This document shows positions 1 through 7,857 of a stretch of 64,000 bases of DNA, piece after piece. Where the stretch lies: assembly GCA_965262505.1 (NCBI GenBank), contig CBDHFM010000030.1:1984001-2048000 (forward strand), read 5' to 3'. Made by a program: the position numbers and the translations under genes. Source of the DNA: JACPPO01 sp965262505. Lineage in GTDB: Bacteria > Acidobacteriota > Vicinamibacteria > Vicinamibacterales > UBA2999. The stretch's first letter is position 1. Each line of letters begins with the position of its first letter. The notes under the pieces were generated by a model, which had not been told where the DNA came from, ran no database searches, and saw only the letters and a program-made list of their open reading frames with translations.

Positions 1-590
1 CCTGGACGCCGTTGATCCTGACGCTGTTTGTCTTCATCCTCTGCGCGAATGCGATCGGCATGGTTCCGATCTTCGAGGTGATGAGCCTGGTCGATCACTG
101 GGTGCTGCACTCGAGCGAGGAATCGTTCTTCAACGGTCTGCTCCATGGCGGCTCCACGGCAACCGCCAACTTCAACGTCACGGCGGCGCTCGCGACGATC
201 AGCTTTGTCGCGATCATCGTGGCCGGCTCGAGGGCCCACGGCTTTATTCAGCACTGGAAGAATCTGGCGCCGCCCGGCTCACCGGCGCTCGCGATCATTC
301 TGGTCCCAATCGAGATACTCGGGATGCTCGTACGGCCGTTCGCGCTGACGATGCGACTCGCCGCGAACATGACAGGAGGCCACATCGCGATCCTGACCAT
401 TCTGTCGTTCGTGTTCATCTTCACGGACATGGCCGGGCCGACGGTCGGGATGGGCATCGGCCTGGCCTTCTCGGTCCCGCTCGCCGTGGGGATCTCGGCG
501 CTCGAGCTAATCGTGATTCTGGTCCAGGCGTACGTATTCACACTGTTGTCGGCCGTGTTCATTGGCATGGCCATTCACGCGCACCACTAG
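1..590 (+). CDS. atpB: ATP synthase F0 subunit a (5' end outside window)
   Basis: Membrane subunit a of F-type ATP synthase, which forms the proton half-channels against the c-ring. The frame is open to base 3, so the N-terminus lies outside the window; about 195 residues are visible. The family signature is clear: the essential Arg sits in R-P-F-A-L-T-M-R-L-A-A-N-M, followed by T-G-G-H, and the C-terminal helices end in F-T-L-L-S-A-V-F-I-G-M-A. The first in-window start-like codon (TTG at 12) is internal to a conserved helix and is not the true start. atpE and atpF follow on the same strand, giving the usual a-c-b order. Confidence 0.96.
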   Translation, partial: WTPLILTLFVFILCANAIGMVPIFEVMSLVDHWVLHSSEESFFNGLLHGGSTATANFNVTAALATISFVAIIVAGSRAHGFIQHWKNLAPPGSPALAIILVPIEILGMLVRPFALTMRLAANMTGGHIAILTILSFVFIFTDMAGPTVGMGIGLAFSVPLAVGISALELIVILVQAYVFTLLSAVFIGMAIHAHH

Positions 591-661
591 CTGTGCTTGC
601 ATCCCCCAGGAATGCTGTTGACTGCTGGCGTGCAAGCCCGACTCTACGGAGGAAATGACGA

Positions 662-892
662 ATGGAAGGTTTTGCGTTTGCATATTTGGGTGCCGGGATC
701 GGCATGGGTCTGGCCGTCGTCGGCGCAGGACTGGGTATCGGGAGGTTGGCGGCCGGGCTCGGCGAAGGCCTCGCCCGCCAGCCGAGCGCCGCGGCCCAGA
801 TCGTCGGCGCGGTGAACTTGCCGCTTTTCTTGCTTGAAGGCGTCGCGATCCTGGCGCTGGTGTTCTGCCTGCTGATCGTGCTGTTGAAGTAG
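662..892 (+). CDS. atpE: ATP synthase F0 subunit c
   Basis: Proteolipid c-ring subunit, 76 residues, two transmembrane helices joined by the polar loop A-R-Q-P. The ion-binding carboxylate is Glu59 in L-L-E-G-V-A. The position equivalent to the sodium-binding Gln of sodium-type rings is Ile26, and the residue after Glu59 is Gly rather than Ser, so a proton ring is inferred. The ATG is preceded by a GGAGG ribosome site at about 649. It lies between atpB and atpF; the atpF start is 4 bases after its stop. Confidence 0.96.
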   Translation: MEGFAFAYLGAGIGMGLAVVGAGLGIGRLAAGLGEGLARQPSAAAQIVGAVNLPLFLLEGVAILALVFCLLIVLLK

Positions 893-896
893 GGTC

Positions 897-1403
897 ATGG
901 ATAACCCGCTGGTCCAGCCCGATCCCGGGCTGTTCATCTGGACGATCCTGACGTTCCTCGTCCTGGTGGCACTGCTCGCGCGCTTCGCGTGGCGACCGCT
1001 GCTGCAGGCGCTGGAGCGCCGGCAGAAGGCGATTGCAAAGTCGCTCGAGGACGCGCAGCACGCCAAGCAGGAACTGGAGCGCCTGAATCGTGAATCCGCG
1101 CAGATCATGCGGCAGGCGCGCGTCGAGGCCGAAGCCATTGTCTCCAGGAGCCGCTCCGACGCGGAGGTGCTCCGGGAAGAGCTGAAGCAGAAGTCGCGGA
1201 CGGAGGCAGCGGCGATCGTGAAGAACGCGGAGCGGCAGATTCAGTTCGAGACGGCGCGCGCCGTCCAGCAGATCCGCAGCGAGGCGATCGATCTGTCTGT
1301 CGCCATCGCCTCGAAAATCCTGCGGCGCCAGGTGTCGAAGGAAGACCACGAAGGGTTGGTCGAGGAGACGCTCAAAGAGGTGGAAACCAGCCGCCACGTG
1401 TGA
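897..1403 (+). CDS. atpF: ATP synthase F0 subunit b
   Basis: Peripheral-stalk subunit b, 168 residues. There is one N-terminal transmembrane helix (about residues 11-33), then a long charged coiled coil rich in Ala, Glu, Gln and Arg that reaches toward F1. Start ATG at 897 lies 4 bases after the atpE stop, so the two are probably co-translated. Only one b-type gene is present and no delta subunit follows, so the operon stops after F0. The next 500 bases are repeat and non-coding DNA. Confidence 0.94.
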   Translation: MDNPLVQPDPGLFIWTILTFLVLVALLARFAWRPLLQALERRQKAIAKSLEDAQHAKQELERLNRESAQIMRQARVEAEAIVSRSRSDAEVLREELKQKSRTEAAAIVKNAERQIQFETARAVQQIRSEAIDLSVAIASKILRRQVSKEDHEGLVEETLKEVETSRHV

Positions 1404-1469
1404 CGAACCGGCCTGAGCAAAGCCGGCTGAACTGGTGAGTCGATGTTGCGGCAGCGTGCCGCCGCTACC

Positions 1470-1704
1470 CTGCCCTCGTCCGGCGTCCGGCTCCGCCCGG
1501 CGGGAAATCGGCCGCCGCTCGAACTCTTCCGCCCCCACCGCGAGTAGTGCCTGCTTCGAGCGCCTGCCAGCGCGGCATACACCGGCAGGAGTCATTCACT
1601 CGTCACGGATCGCGCAGACCGAACTCGCGGTGAGGAATCACTCCGGCCGATTTCCGGCTTCGCGGCGACACGCCGCGCTCCGAACGGCCGCCAGGCGAGG
1701 GCAG
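1470..1704. repeat. 235-bp palindromic MITE-like repeat, copy 1
   Basis: A dispersed repeat whose ends are inverted: the left end begins CTGCCCTCGTCCGGCG and the right end, read from the other strand, begins CTGCCCTCGCCTGGCG. A second full copy of the same 235-bp length lies at 6888-7122 and a right-end fragment at 4606-4678. Inner segments are also inverted (GGGAAATCGGCCG against CGGCCGATTTCC), so the whole unit can fold as one large imperfect palindrome. Similarity continues about 60 bp past the right end, including TTTCTTCGTAGAGAG. No coding capacity is evident. Confidence 0.8.
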
Positions 1705-1928
1705 GCCAGCAACGAGCGCGAATATGTAGTCGCCGCGAGCGGCCTCACGGTTTTTCTTCGTAGAGAGCTTGCTGCATTTTCGATGGACGTCGGCACGACG
1801 CTCTCGCTATATTTCGGAAGGTCCTGTCCCGCTACAAGAGCGCCAGTCTCGGCTCTCGGCAGACATCCGGATCACGCGGGCGCCTCAGGGCTGTGAATTG
1901 TTCAGGTCTCGACGGCCAAGGAACCTTT
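1705..1928. other. Non-coding stretch upstream of the DUF294 gene
   Basis: With 1404-1469 and the repeat before it, this makes about 520 bases between atpF and the next gene with no credible gene. It holds the right-hand continuation of the repeat (about 1705-1768). An AAGGA ribosome site at about 1918 serves the GTG start at 1929. Confidence 0.6.
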
Positions 1929-3770
1929 GTGGACACTTCCGCTATCAGCTATCGCGTCGCCGACTTCCTCAAGAAGCATCCGCCCTTTCAGACCATGGAG
2001 GAAAGCGACCTCCTCGAGCTCGCTGCGCGGGGGCGCGTCAGGTTTCATGAGGCGAATGAATACGTCTTGTGGCAAGGGGAACCACACAAGCTGCACGTGT
2101 TTGTGATTCAGCAGGGCACGGTGACTCTCTGGGACGAGGCGGACGAGCGTGCCGCCTTGCGAGATGTGCGCGGCGCAGGTGACATGCTGGCGATCGAGCG
2201 CTTTACAGGCGCTCCCTGTTGCCTTCACTCGGCGAGGTCGGCGAGCGACGTGGTGATCTACGCCTTTCCGGCGTCAGACTTCGAGGATCTGGTGCTGAAG
2301 TACCCGTACGCGCGCCAGTTCGTGGAGGCCTACGACACGGTGACCGCGGACTTTCAGTGGGCGAAGGACGCCCGCGATCCTCAGAAGATATTTCTGCACG
2401 ACGTGGTCGGCCGAAGGGCCCTTGAGAGCTGCAGTGCGCGAACGAGCATCCGCGACGTAGCGCGGTCGATGCTGACCACCGGGTCCGACGCGATCGCCGT
2501 CCTGGACGAAGAGAATCGCGTTCAAGGGGTGGCGACGGTCAGTTCGGTTCTCGCCTGGGTCGCCGCTGGCGCCGGCAGCGCCGAACAGTCGATCGCCGGC
2601 CCGGCGCGGGGCGTTCCACCTGCGGTCGGGTGGGCCGCGTCGGTCGTCGACGGCGTCCTGGCGATCGCCGAAGCCGACGCTGCCGCGCTGGCTGTGACGT
2701 CGGACGGTTCCTCGAGTGGCCAGCTCCAGGCGCTCGTGACCTCGAGAGACATCGCACGAGCATTCGGAGATCAGCCCAACTCGATTCTGCGAGAGATTCG
2801 GCTCGCAGCGAACACCGGGGAACTGCGCGAGCTCAATCATCGCGCGCGCGCATTCGCCCTTCAGCACCTCACGAGCGCAGCCTCGGTCGACTGGCTCGCA
2901 CGCTTCGTGTCCCTGACCGACATGAATATCGTGAAACGGATCATCGCGCTGGCGGATGGGGAGGTGTCGTCTGCGTGCTGGTGCTTCTGCGGAGCGTCTG
3001 GACGGGTGGAGTCGCTGACCAGGCACGCGCCGCAGCTGGTTCTCATTGCCGAAGACGAGAGTGGGCGTTCGGAACTGCAGCAGAGGTACGAGCGTGTGTC
3101 CGACGCACTGACGGCATGCGACTACCTTGTTAGAGCCGACATGACGTTCGACCGCTCGTTCTATGTGGCGAGCAAGGCCGAGTGGCGAGAGCGCTTCGAG
3201 CAATGGCTGCGCGACCCTGTGCGCTCGCGGATGTACCTTGCCCGTTCCCTGTTCGATCTGCGCCCGGTTCACGGCCCTGAGTCGCTCTGGCACGACGTTG
3301 AGACCACGGTCGTCGGCGCGGTGGACCGCGATCTCCTGTACGTGCTGGCCAACGACTGCCTGGCGAGTCTGCCGCCACTGACCTTTTTCCAGGATGCGGT
3401 GGTCGAGGAGTCGGGCGAGCAGACGACGGTCTTTCGACTGGAGCACAGTGCGCTGCAGCCGCTCGTGGACGTAGGGCGCGTTTTCGGTATGGCGGCGAAC
3501 GAGGTGCTCGGCACCTCCACACTCGAGCGGTTCGCGTGTGCCCGAACGCTGTTGCCCGAGCACGAATCGATTTTCCGTGAAGCATCCGAGACCCTGCGCA
3601 TCCTGCTTTGGCAACAGGCGCGCATCGGGATCGGCCAGGGCACCAGCGGGTCGGAGTTGCCGCCTGCACTGCTCAGCCGCCACGACCGGCACGTGTTGAA
3701 AAGCGGTTTTCGCTCCATCCTGCGACTGATCGAGTTCACCGGCAACTCGCCCTGGTTCGAGACGTTGTGA
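1929..3770 (+). CDS. Cyclic-nucleotide-binding/CBS/DUF294 nucleotidyltransferase-like protein
   Basis: Cytoplasmic multidomain protein, 613 residues. Domain order: cNMP-binding-like beta-roll (about 10-125), CBS pair (about 150-285), DUF294 nucleotidyltransferase-like domain (about 300-430) and DUF294 C-terminal helical domain (about 460-605). GTG at 1929 was chosen for its AAGGA site 6 bases upstream; an in-frame start at 1893 lacks one. The nucleotidyltransferase motif is eroded: G-A-S-G-R is followed by V-E-S-L-T-R-H-A-P, with none of the Asp residues that normally bind metal, so catalysis is doubtful. It overlaps the exonuclease start by 4 bases, a pairing often seen for this family. A nucleotide-sensing role is inference. 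Confidence 0.85.
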   Translation: MDTSAISYRVADFLKKHPPFQTMEESDLLELAARGRVRFHEANEYVLWQGEPHKLHVFVIQQGTVTLWDEADERAALRDVRGAGDMLAIERFTGAPCCLHSARSASDVVIYAFPASDFEDLVLKYPYARQFVEAYDTVTADFQWAKDARDPQKIFLHDVVGRRALESCSARTSIRDVARSMLTTGSDAIAVLDEENRVQGVATVSSVLAWVAAGAGSAEQSIAGPARGVPPAVGWAASVVDGVLAIAEADAAALAVTSDGSSSGQLQALVTSRDIARAFGDQPNSILREIRLAANTGELRELNHRARAFALQHLTSAASVDWLARFVSLTDMNIVKRIIALADGEVSSACWCFCGASGRVESLTRHAPQLVLIAEDESGRSELQQRYERVSDALTACDYLVRADMTFDRSFYVASKAEWRERFEQWLRDPVRSRMYLARSLFDLRPVHGPESLWHDVETTVVGAVDRDLLYVLANDCLASLPPLTFFQDAVVEESGEQTTVFRLEHSALQPLVDVGRVFGMAANEVLGTSTLERFACARTLLPEHESIFREASETLRILLWQQARIGIGQGTSGSELPPALLSRHDRHVLKSGFRSILRLIEFTGNSPWFETL

Positions 3771-4429
3771 GGGAGCCGTCGTTCGTCGATCGCTACCGCA
3801 CGTGCTTCGACACGACCTGGACGGATGAGACGCCGATTGATCAGGTGCGCTTCGTCGTGCTCGATTCGGAGACCACCGGGCTCAATCCGCACACCGATCG
3901 CATCATCACCATAGGCGCCGTCGCCGTACGCGCGCACGAGATCCTGCTGGAGGATTCCTTCGACGCGCTTCTGACAGTTGCTGAAAACACGAGCGCCGTG
4001 ACGGTGCACGGCATCACTCGCGACGAAACTCGCAGGGGGCTGGAGGAAAAGGAGGCTCTGGCGCGCTTTCTCGACTACCTGCGGGACGGCGTGATCGTCG
4101 GACACCATATCGGTCACGACATCGGAACGCTCGACGCCGGCTATCAGCGCGGATGGGGCTTTCGCACAACGAATCGAAGCCTCGACACGATGGATCTCAC
4201 GCTGCACCTCGAACGAGACGGCGCATTCGCCGGCCGTCCGCCGATTCGCCAGTTCACGCTGGACGCGCTGTGCGACATGTTCGATGTGATTCCGCACGAC
4301 CGCCACACGGCAAGTGGCGACGCCTTTCTGACGGCGCAGGTGTTCCTTCGCCTGATCAGGCTCGCGGCACGGCATGGCCGAACGACGCTCTCGCGTCTTA
4401 ACGAACCGTTCGTCGAGGAGACCGTATAG
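3767..4429 (+). CDS. 3'-5' exonuclease, DnaQ/DEDDh type
   Basis: Exonuclease of the DNA polymerase III epsilon-like superfamily, 220 residues. ExoI motif D-S-E-T-T-G-L-N, ExoII region G-H-H-I-G-H-D-I-G-T-L-D, ExoIII H-x(4)-D in H-T-A-S-G-D-A-F, so the DEDDh set is present. GTG at 3767 overlaps the upstream TGA stop (GTGA), which implies translational coupling to the DUF294 protein. It lacks the tau-binding C-terminus of replicative epsilon and is more likely a repair or nucleotide-processing enzyme (inference). Confidence 0.9.
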   Translation: MREPSFVDRYRTCFDTTWTDETPIDQVRFVVLDSETTGLNPHTDRIITIGAVAVRAHEILLEDSFDALLTVAENTSAVTVHGITRDETRRGLEEKEALARFLDYLRDGVIVGHHIGHDIGTLDAGYQRGWGFRTTNRSLDTMDLTLHLERDGAFAGRPPIRQFTLDALCDMFDVIPHDRHTASGDAFLTAQVFLRLIRLAARHGRTTLSRLNEPFVEETV

Positions 4430-4484
4430 CCGTAGGGCCTGAGGTGTGCGAAAACACTACCTCCAGGCGGGTCCTGACCGCGGA

Positions 4485-4600
4485 CAGCCCCATTCGTGCT
4501 CGGCGCCCAAACCGCTTGTCACGTGCGAGGCGCCTGCGGCGCGAACGGGGCGGCCCCGTCCGCGGCCACCCGCAACGAGGCAATGGAACCGGTTCTAGAG
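4485..4600 (+). repeat. Ser/Thr-kinase leader repeat, copy without kinase
   Basis: Shares CAGCCCCATTCGTGCTCGG with 39685, and the core CCCCGTCCGCGGCCACCCGC with 23468, 33675 (nearly) and 39752. In the copies at 23.5 and 39.8 kb this leader runs into a kinase start codon; here it ends at GGAACCGGTTCTAGAG with no kinase frame after it. The segment contains an imperfect inverted repeat (GGCGCC/GGCGCC flanks). Confidence 0.7.
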
Positions 4601-4605
4601 TGTCT

Positions 4606-4678
4606 GAGGAATCGCTCCGGCCGATTTCCGGCTTCGTGGTGATACGCCGGGCTCCGACCGGCCGCCGGACGAGGGCAG
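4606..4678. repeat. Right-end fragment of the 235-bp repeat
   Basis: Matches the right third of the repeats at 1470 and 6888, from GAGGAATCGCTCCGGCCG to the terminal CGAGGGCAG. The left end is absent. It sits directly against the kinase leader remnant, 32 bases before the next gene's stop. The remainder of 4430-4709 shows nothing recognisable. Confidence 0.7.
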
Positions 4679-4709
4679 GCCAGCAGCGGCGAACGCCAAC
4701 GCCGCCGCG

Positions 4710-5219
4710 TTAGCGGCGCCGCATGGTGAAGCCGGTCAGGAAGCTCAGGCGCGTGCCGGCCTTGGAGGGCACGACGCCGATGTTCATCGGCACGTTCATG
4801 ATCCCGGCGCGCAACGTCACGCCGAACGCCAACGCCAACGCGACGCCGGACGGTGTCACGTTGGGCCCAACGCCGAACTCGGTCCCGTCGTTGGTCCTCA
4901 GGCCGACCAGCCAGGTCAGGCTTGGCAGCACGACGTCCTGATCCAACCCGCCCACCAGGAACACCCACTCGTTGAGCACCGCCACGCCGCTGTCCTTGGC
5001 GTAGAGCTGCCTCTCGAACTGCCACCCGAACTGCGTGATCATCGGCCGGACGTCGATGTACCGTTCCTGCAGCTTCGCCACGACCCCGTCGGTGAGCATG
5101 GTCACGCCGAACCGCGGACCGGAGAGGCTCACCGTCTTGGCCGGCGGCGGAATCATTGTCTGGGCCCCAAGCGGGGCGACGACACCCACGAGCGAGAACA
5201 CAAACAAAGCAATACGCAT
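4710..5219 (-). CDS. Small exported protein, barrel-like, unknown function
   Basis: 169 residues with a signal peptide (M-R-I-A-L-F-V-F-S-L-V-G-V-V-A-P-L-G-A-Q). The body alternates short beta-prone stretches with Gly/Asn/Thr turns (F-G-V-G-P-N-V-T, A-F-G-V-T-L-R-A-G), as in small outer-membrane barrels. Start ATG at 5219 has GGAGGT 5 bases upstream; the frame stays open further upstream but without a start signal. I do not recognise a named family. It lies 3' of the divergent exonuclease gene and downstream of the winged-helix regulator. Confidence 0.7.
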   Translation of the reverse strand: MRIALFVFSLVGVVAPLGAQTMIPPPAKTVSLSGPRFGVTMLTDGVVAKLQERYIDVRPMITQFGWQFERQLYAKDSGVAVLNEWVFLVGGLDQDVVLPSLTWLVGLRTNDGTEFGVGPNVTPSGVALALAFGVTLRAGIMNVPMNIGVVPSKAGTRLSFLTGFTMRRR

Positions 5220-5314
5220 AGACACCTCCATGCCCGCGATGGTGCGCGCACGGCCGTCGCGATGTCCTGATCCTTGACCTGAAAAGTGCTGAAAGGCGTG
5301 CGCCCGCCCCCGTA

Positions 5315-6769
5315 TCAGGCGGCGCGGGTTCGCAGGGAGGCGAGCGCCGAGGCCCAGATGCCCGGCACGGCGTCGACCTGGAGCAAGGGCTCGATCGGCA
5401 GGAGCCACGCGGCGTTGCCGGGGGCGGCGGCTAACAAGGCTTTCTCGACCAGCGCCGCCGCCTCGGCGGGCGCCCCGCGGAACACGTGCGCGGCGGCAGC
5501 GCACAGGACGACCGCAAGAGAGGCGCTGCCGCTGGATGCCTGGAGGCCCACGCCGACCGGCGGCGAGTCGGGAGGTCGCATGGTCAGCGCCAATCCCACT
5601 CGTGCCATCGGGTGTTTCGGCACCCGCTGCACGGCCTGGCCGAACGCCGCCGCAGCATCCGCCGTTCGCCCGTGCCGCAGGTGCAGCGCGCCGATCGCGT
5701 ACCAGGTGTTGGCGCAGCATTCCCGCGCGTACAGGTGACCGCTGGCCTCGCTGGACAGCTCGCGCTCGAACTCCTCCAGCGCGAGCGACTCGTCGCCTTT
5801 CGCGAAATGAAGGAGCCCGAGGAGCCAGTGCAGGGCCACCCCGCTGAAGCGCGCGTCCGCGCCCTGGCCAGGCTCACCGGCGATGCCTGCCACCAGCTCA
5901 CCCGCGGCTTCGGCCAACCTCTGACGCGCTACGAGCACCGTGGCCGCCAGCCAGTGCGCCAGCGGACAGCCCGGCAGCAGCGCCAGCGTGCGCCGCGCGG
6001 CGCGCAGCCGCTCTTCGCCCCACGCGATCGACGAGAGGCGGAGGTGGTGCCGCCAGTTATCGGGCTCGAGCGTGAGCGCCCGCCGGGACGCGGCCAGGGC
6101 GTCGGCGTGGTGGTCGGCCCGTTCGAGCACGAAGCCCAGCGTGGCCCACGCCTCGCCGTACTCTGCGTCGAGGCGGCAAGCCTCGCGCGCGTGGTGGACG
6201 GCTACGCGCAAGGCATCAACGTCCGGTGTCTCGTCGGCCCGTGTCATCTCGAACTGGAGCACGCAGGCATTGGCCAGGCCGACGTGCGCCGGTGCTTCGT
6301 CGGGCATGCTCCCGACCACCCGCGAGAAGACCTCGCGAGCGCGCAGGATCGGTTCGCGCTTTAGCGATTCGAGCGCTGCCCGCCCGTCGATCCAGGCGCG
6401 GTGCGGGGCCAGCAGCGCCTCGATGGCCTCGTTCGACGCTGGCGACACGGCACGCGACACGACCGCCCTGAGCCGGTAGCCCTGGCGTGGCACCGTCTCG
6501 ACATACGGCTGACCCTCCGGGTCCGGCCCAAGGGCGCGGCGCAGCGCGGAGATCGCCTGCTCGAGGCTGTTGTCGGTGACGGCGACCTCGCCCCACCCGG
6601 CTGTGACCAGGTCATCCTTCGCCACCACGGCGTCGGCGTGCGTCGTCAGGTGCAGCAGAACACGGAGGTACCGGTCGCTGAGGGGCAAGGGCTCCCCGTC
6701 ACGCCGCAGGTAGCGGGCGCGCCCATCGAGCTCGAAGGGACCGAACGTGTAGACGACGTCCGGTGGCAC
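5315..6769 (-). CDS. Winged-helix (CadC/OmpR-type) DNA-binding protein with TPR repeats
   Basis: 484 residues. The N-terminus (about 4-98) is a Trans_reg_C winged helix: Y-T-F-G-P-F-E-L-D, then L-S-D-R-Y-L-R-V-L, then the recognition helix with A-I-S-A-L-R-R-A-L-G and the wing Y-V-E-T-V-P-R-Q-G-Y-R. The rest (about 120-480) is alpha-helical with TPR-like units such as A-W-A-T-L-G-F-V-L-E-R-A. There is no transmembrane segment or receiver domain. GTG at 6769 puts the wing fold at the usual distance from the start; the open frame to 6877 is only extension. The target genes are not evident. It is probably a transcription regulator controlled by protein contacts. Confidence 0.85.
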   Translation of the reverse strand: MPPDVVYTFGPFELDGRARYLRRDGEPLPLSDRYLRVLLHLTTHADAVVAKDDLVTAGWGEVAVTDNSLEQAISALRRALGPDPEGQPYVETVPRQGYRLRAVVSRAVSPASNEAIEALLAPHRAWIDGRAALESLKREPILRAREVFSRVVGSMPDEAPAHVGLANACVLQFEMTRADETPDVDALRVAVHHAREACRLDAEYGEAWATLGFVLERADHHADALAASRRALTLEPDNWRHHLRLSSIAWGEERLRAARRTLALLPGCPLAHWLAATVLVARQRLAEAAGELVAGIAGEPGQGADARFSGVALHWLLGLLHFAKGDESLALEEFERELSSEASGHLYARECCANTWYAIGALHLRHGRTADAAAAFGQAVQRVPKHPMARVGLALTMRPPDSPPVGVGLQASSGSASLAVVLCAAAAHVFRGAPAEAAALVEKALLAAAPGNAAWLLPIEPLLQVDAVPGIWASALASLRTRAA

Positions 6770-6887
6770 GCGCCGGATTGTACAGGCTGGCGCGGCAGAA
6801 AATAGCCCGTATCGAGGGGGTGCGTTCGAAGGCCAGCAGAGTTCAGCGCTGAGAAACCCGCCGCCACGTGCGACCAACCGCCGCTAC

Positions 6888-7122
6888 CTGCCCTCGTCCG
6901 GCGCCCGGCTCCGCCCGGCGGGAAATCGGCCGCCGCTCGAACTCTGCCGCTCCCACCGCGAGTAGTGCCTGGATCGAGCGCCTGCCAGCGCGGCATACAC
7001 CGGCAGGAGTAATTCATCGGTCACGGATCGCGCAGACTGAACTCGCGGCGAGGAATCGCTCCGGCCGATTTTCGGCTTCGCGGTGACACGCCGCGCTCCG
7101 AACGGCCGCCAGACGAGGGCAG
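6888..7122. repeat. 235-bp palindromic MITE-like repeat, copy 2
   Basis: Same length and orientation as copy 1 at 1470-1704, with terminal inverted repeats CTGCCCTCGTCCGGCG and CTGCCCTCGTCTGGCG that match at 18 of 20 positions over the outer 20. Scattered substitutions separate it from copy 1, so it is not a recent duplicate. Just before it (6831-6853) is a 23-bp sequence, GGCCAGCAGAGTTCAGCGCTGAG, that recurs at 11521-11543 with one change. Confidence 0.8.
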
Positions 7123-7170
7123 GCCAGCAGCGGCTTCGCCGTCTTTCTTCGTAGAGAGTTTGCCGGTAGG

Positions 7171-7796
7171 TCAACTCTTGGCGACTGAGGAGTCATTATG
7201 CGGCGTCAAGATCGGCCGTGCCGTGACGCGCAGGTGCCACCAGAGGAAGTAGAGAATCGTTGCCGCGGCCACGAGCACTGCCGCCACGGGTGTCCAGACG
7301 CCAAATCCGCAGAACGCATTGAGCGTGGCGAGACCGAGATAAGCCCCGTTCACGCCCGTAAGCGACACACAAAGCAGCGGCATAATGCCACGGCGTTCGC
7401 GCGCTAGTACCCCGGCGCAGTGGTTTTGATCGATTGCCTGGGCCCACGGTCAAGAGGGGGAGGCCTGAAAGTGAACCGGTCAAATTCACTGCGACGAGGT
7501 ACTAGCGGTAACCGAGGATCCGTCGGTAGGAATTTAGCGACGCTTGGGAACTCGGCGACGTACAGCGCGCGGAAACCGTTGAGAGCACGAGCATAGAAGA
7601 GGACACTCAGACGATTGTTGACCAGAATCTTGAGGCTAACCAGGCCAGCAATGCCGGCGAAGAACAGTGTGAATACAAGAACTGTCGGCATCTGTTCGAA
7701 ATTGACGAGTACAGCCAGATCTTGATCCGAACGCGCAGCGATCGTGCCTGCGGTGAACCACGGTAAGGCTTCAAGCAGAAGCACGATCTTCAGCAT
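7171..7796 (-). pseudogene. Membrane protein gene interrupted by a 94-bp element
   Basis: Read on the minus strand from ATG at 7796 (M-L-K-I-V-L-L-L-E-A-L-P-W-F), the protein has about four hydrophobic segments, including V-L-V-F-T-L-F-F-A-G-I-A-G-L and, near the end, Y-L-G-L-A-T-L-N-A-F and A-A-V-L-V-A-A-A-T-I-L-Y-F-L-W-W. The frame breaks at the insertion 7408-7501. Removing that insert and one CTAG joins P-R-L-P-L to A-R-E-R-R-G-I-M-P-L-L in one frame that ends at 7171. Upstream, the frame is also open through the flank of the ISAzo13 copy (W-L-N-T-D-F-A-G-L-H), so the true start may lie beyond that IS. Function unknown. Confidence 0.7.
7408..7501. mobile_element. 94-bp MITE-like element with CTAG target duplication
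   Basis: Bounded by CTAG at 7404-7407 and 7502-7505. The ends are inverted repeats: left TACCCCGGCGCAGTGGTTTT against right (other strand) TACCTCGTCGCAGTGAATTT. It has no coding capacity. CTAG is a usual duplicated target of some IS5- and IS1182-type elements, but these ends do not match any full IS in this window, so the mobilising transposase is unknown. Confidence 0.75.
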
Positions 7797-7857
7797 TTCA
7801 TTGAAGCTCGTCCACGCCGCGGCGTGCTGCTGATGCAAACCTGCAAAGTCGGTGTTA

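Noticed and set aside
2274..3692. 472-codon minus-strand frame
   Set aside because: Shadow of the DUF294 gene; composition rich in Arg/His/Gln and no ribosome site.
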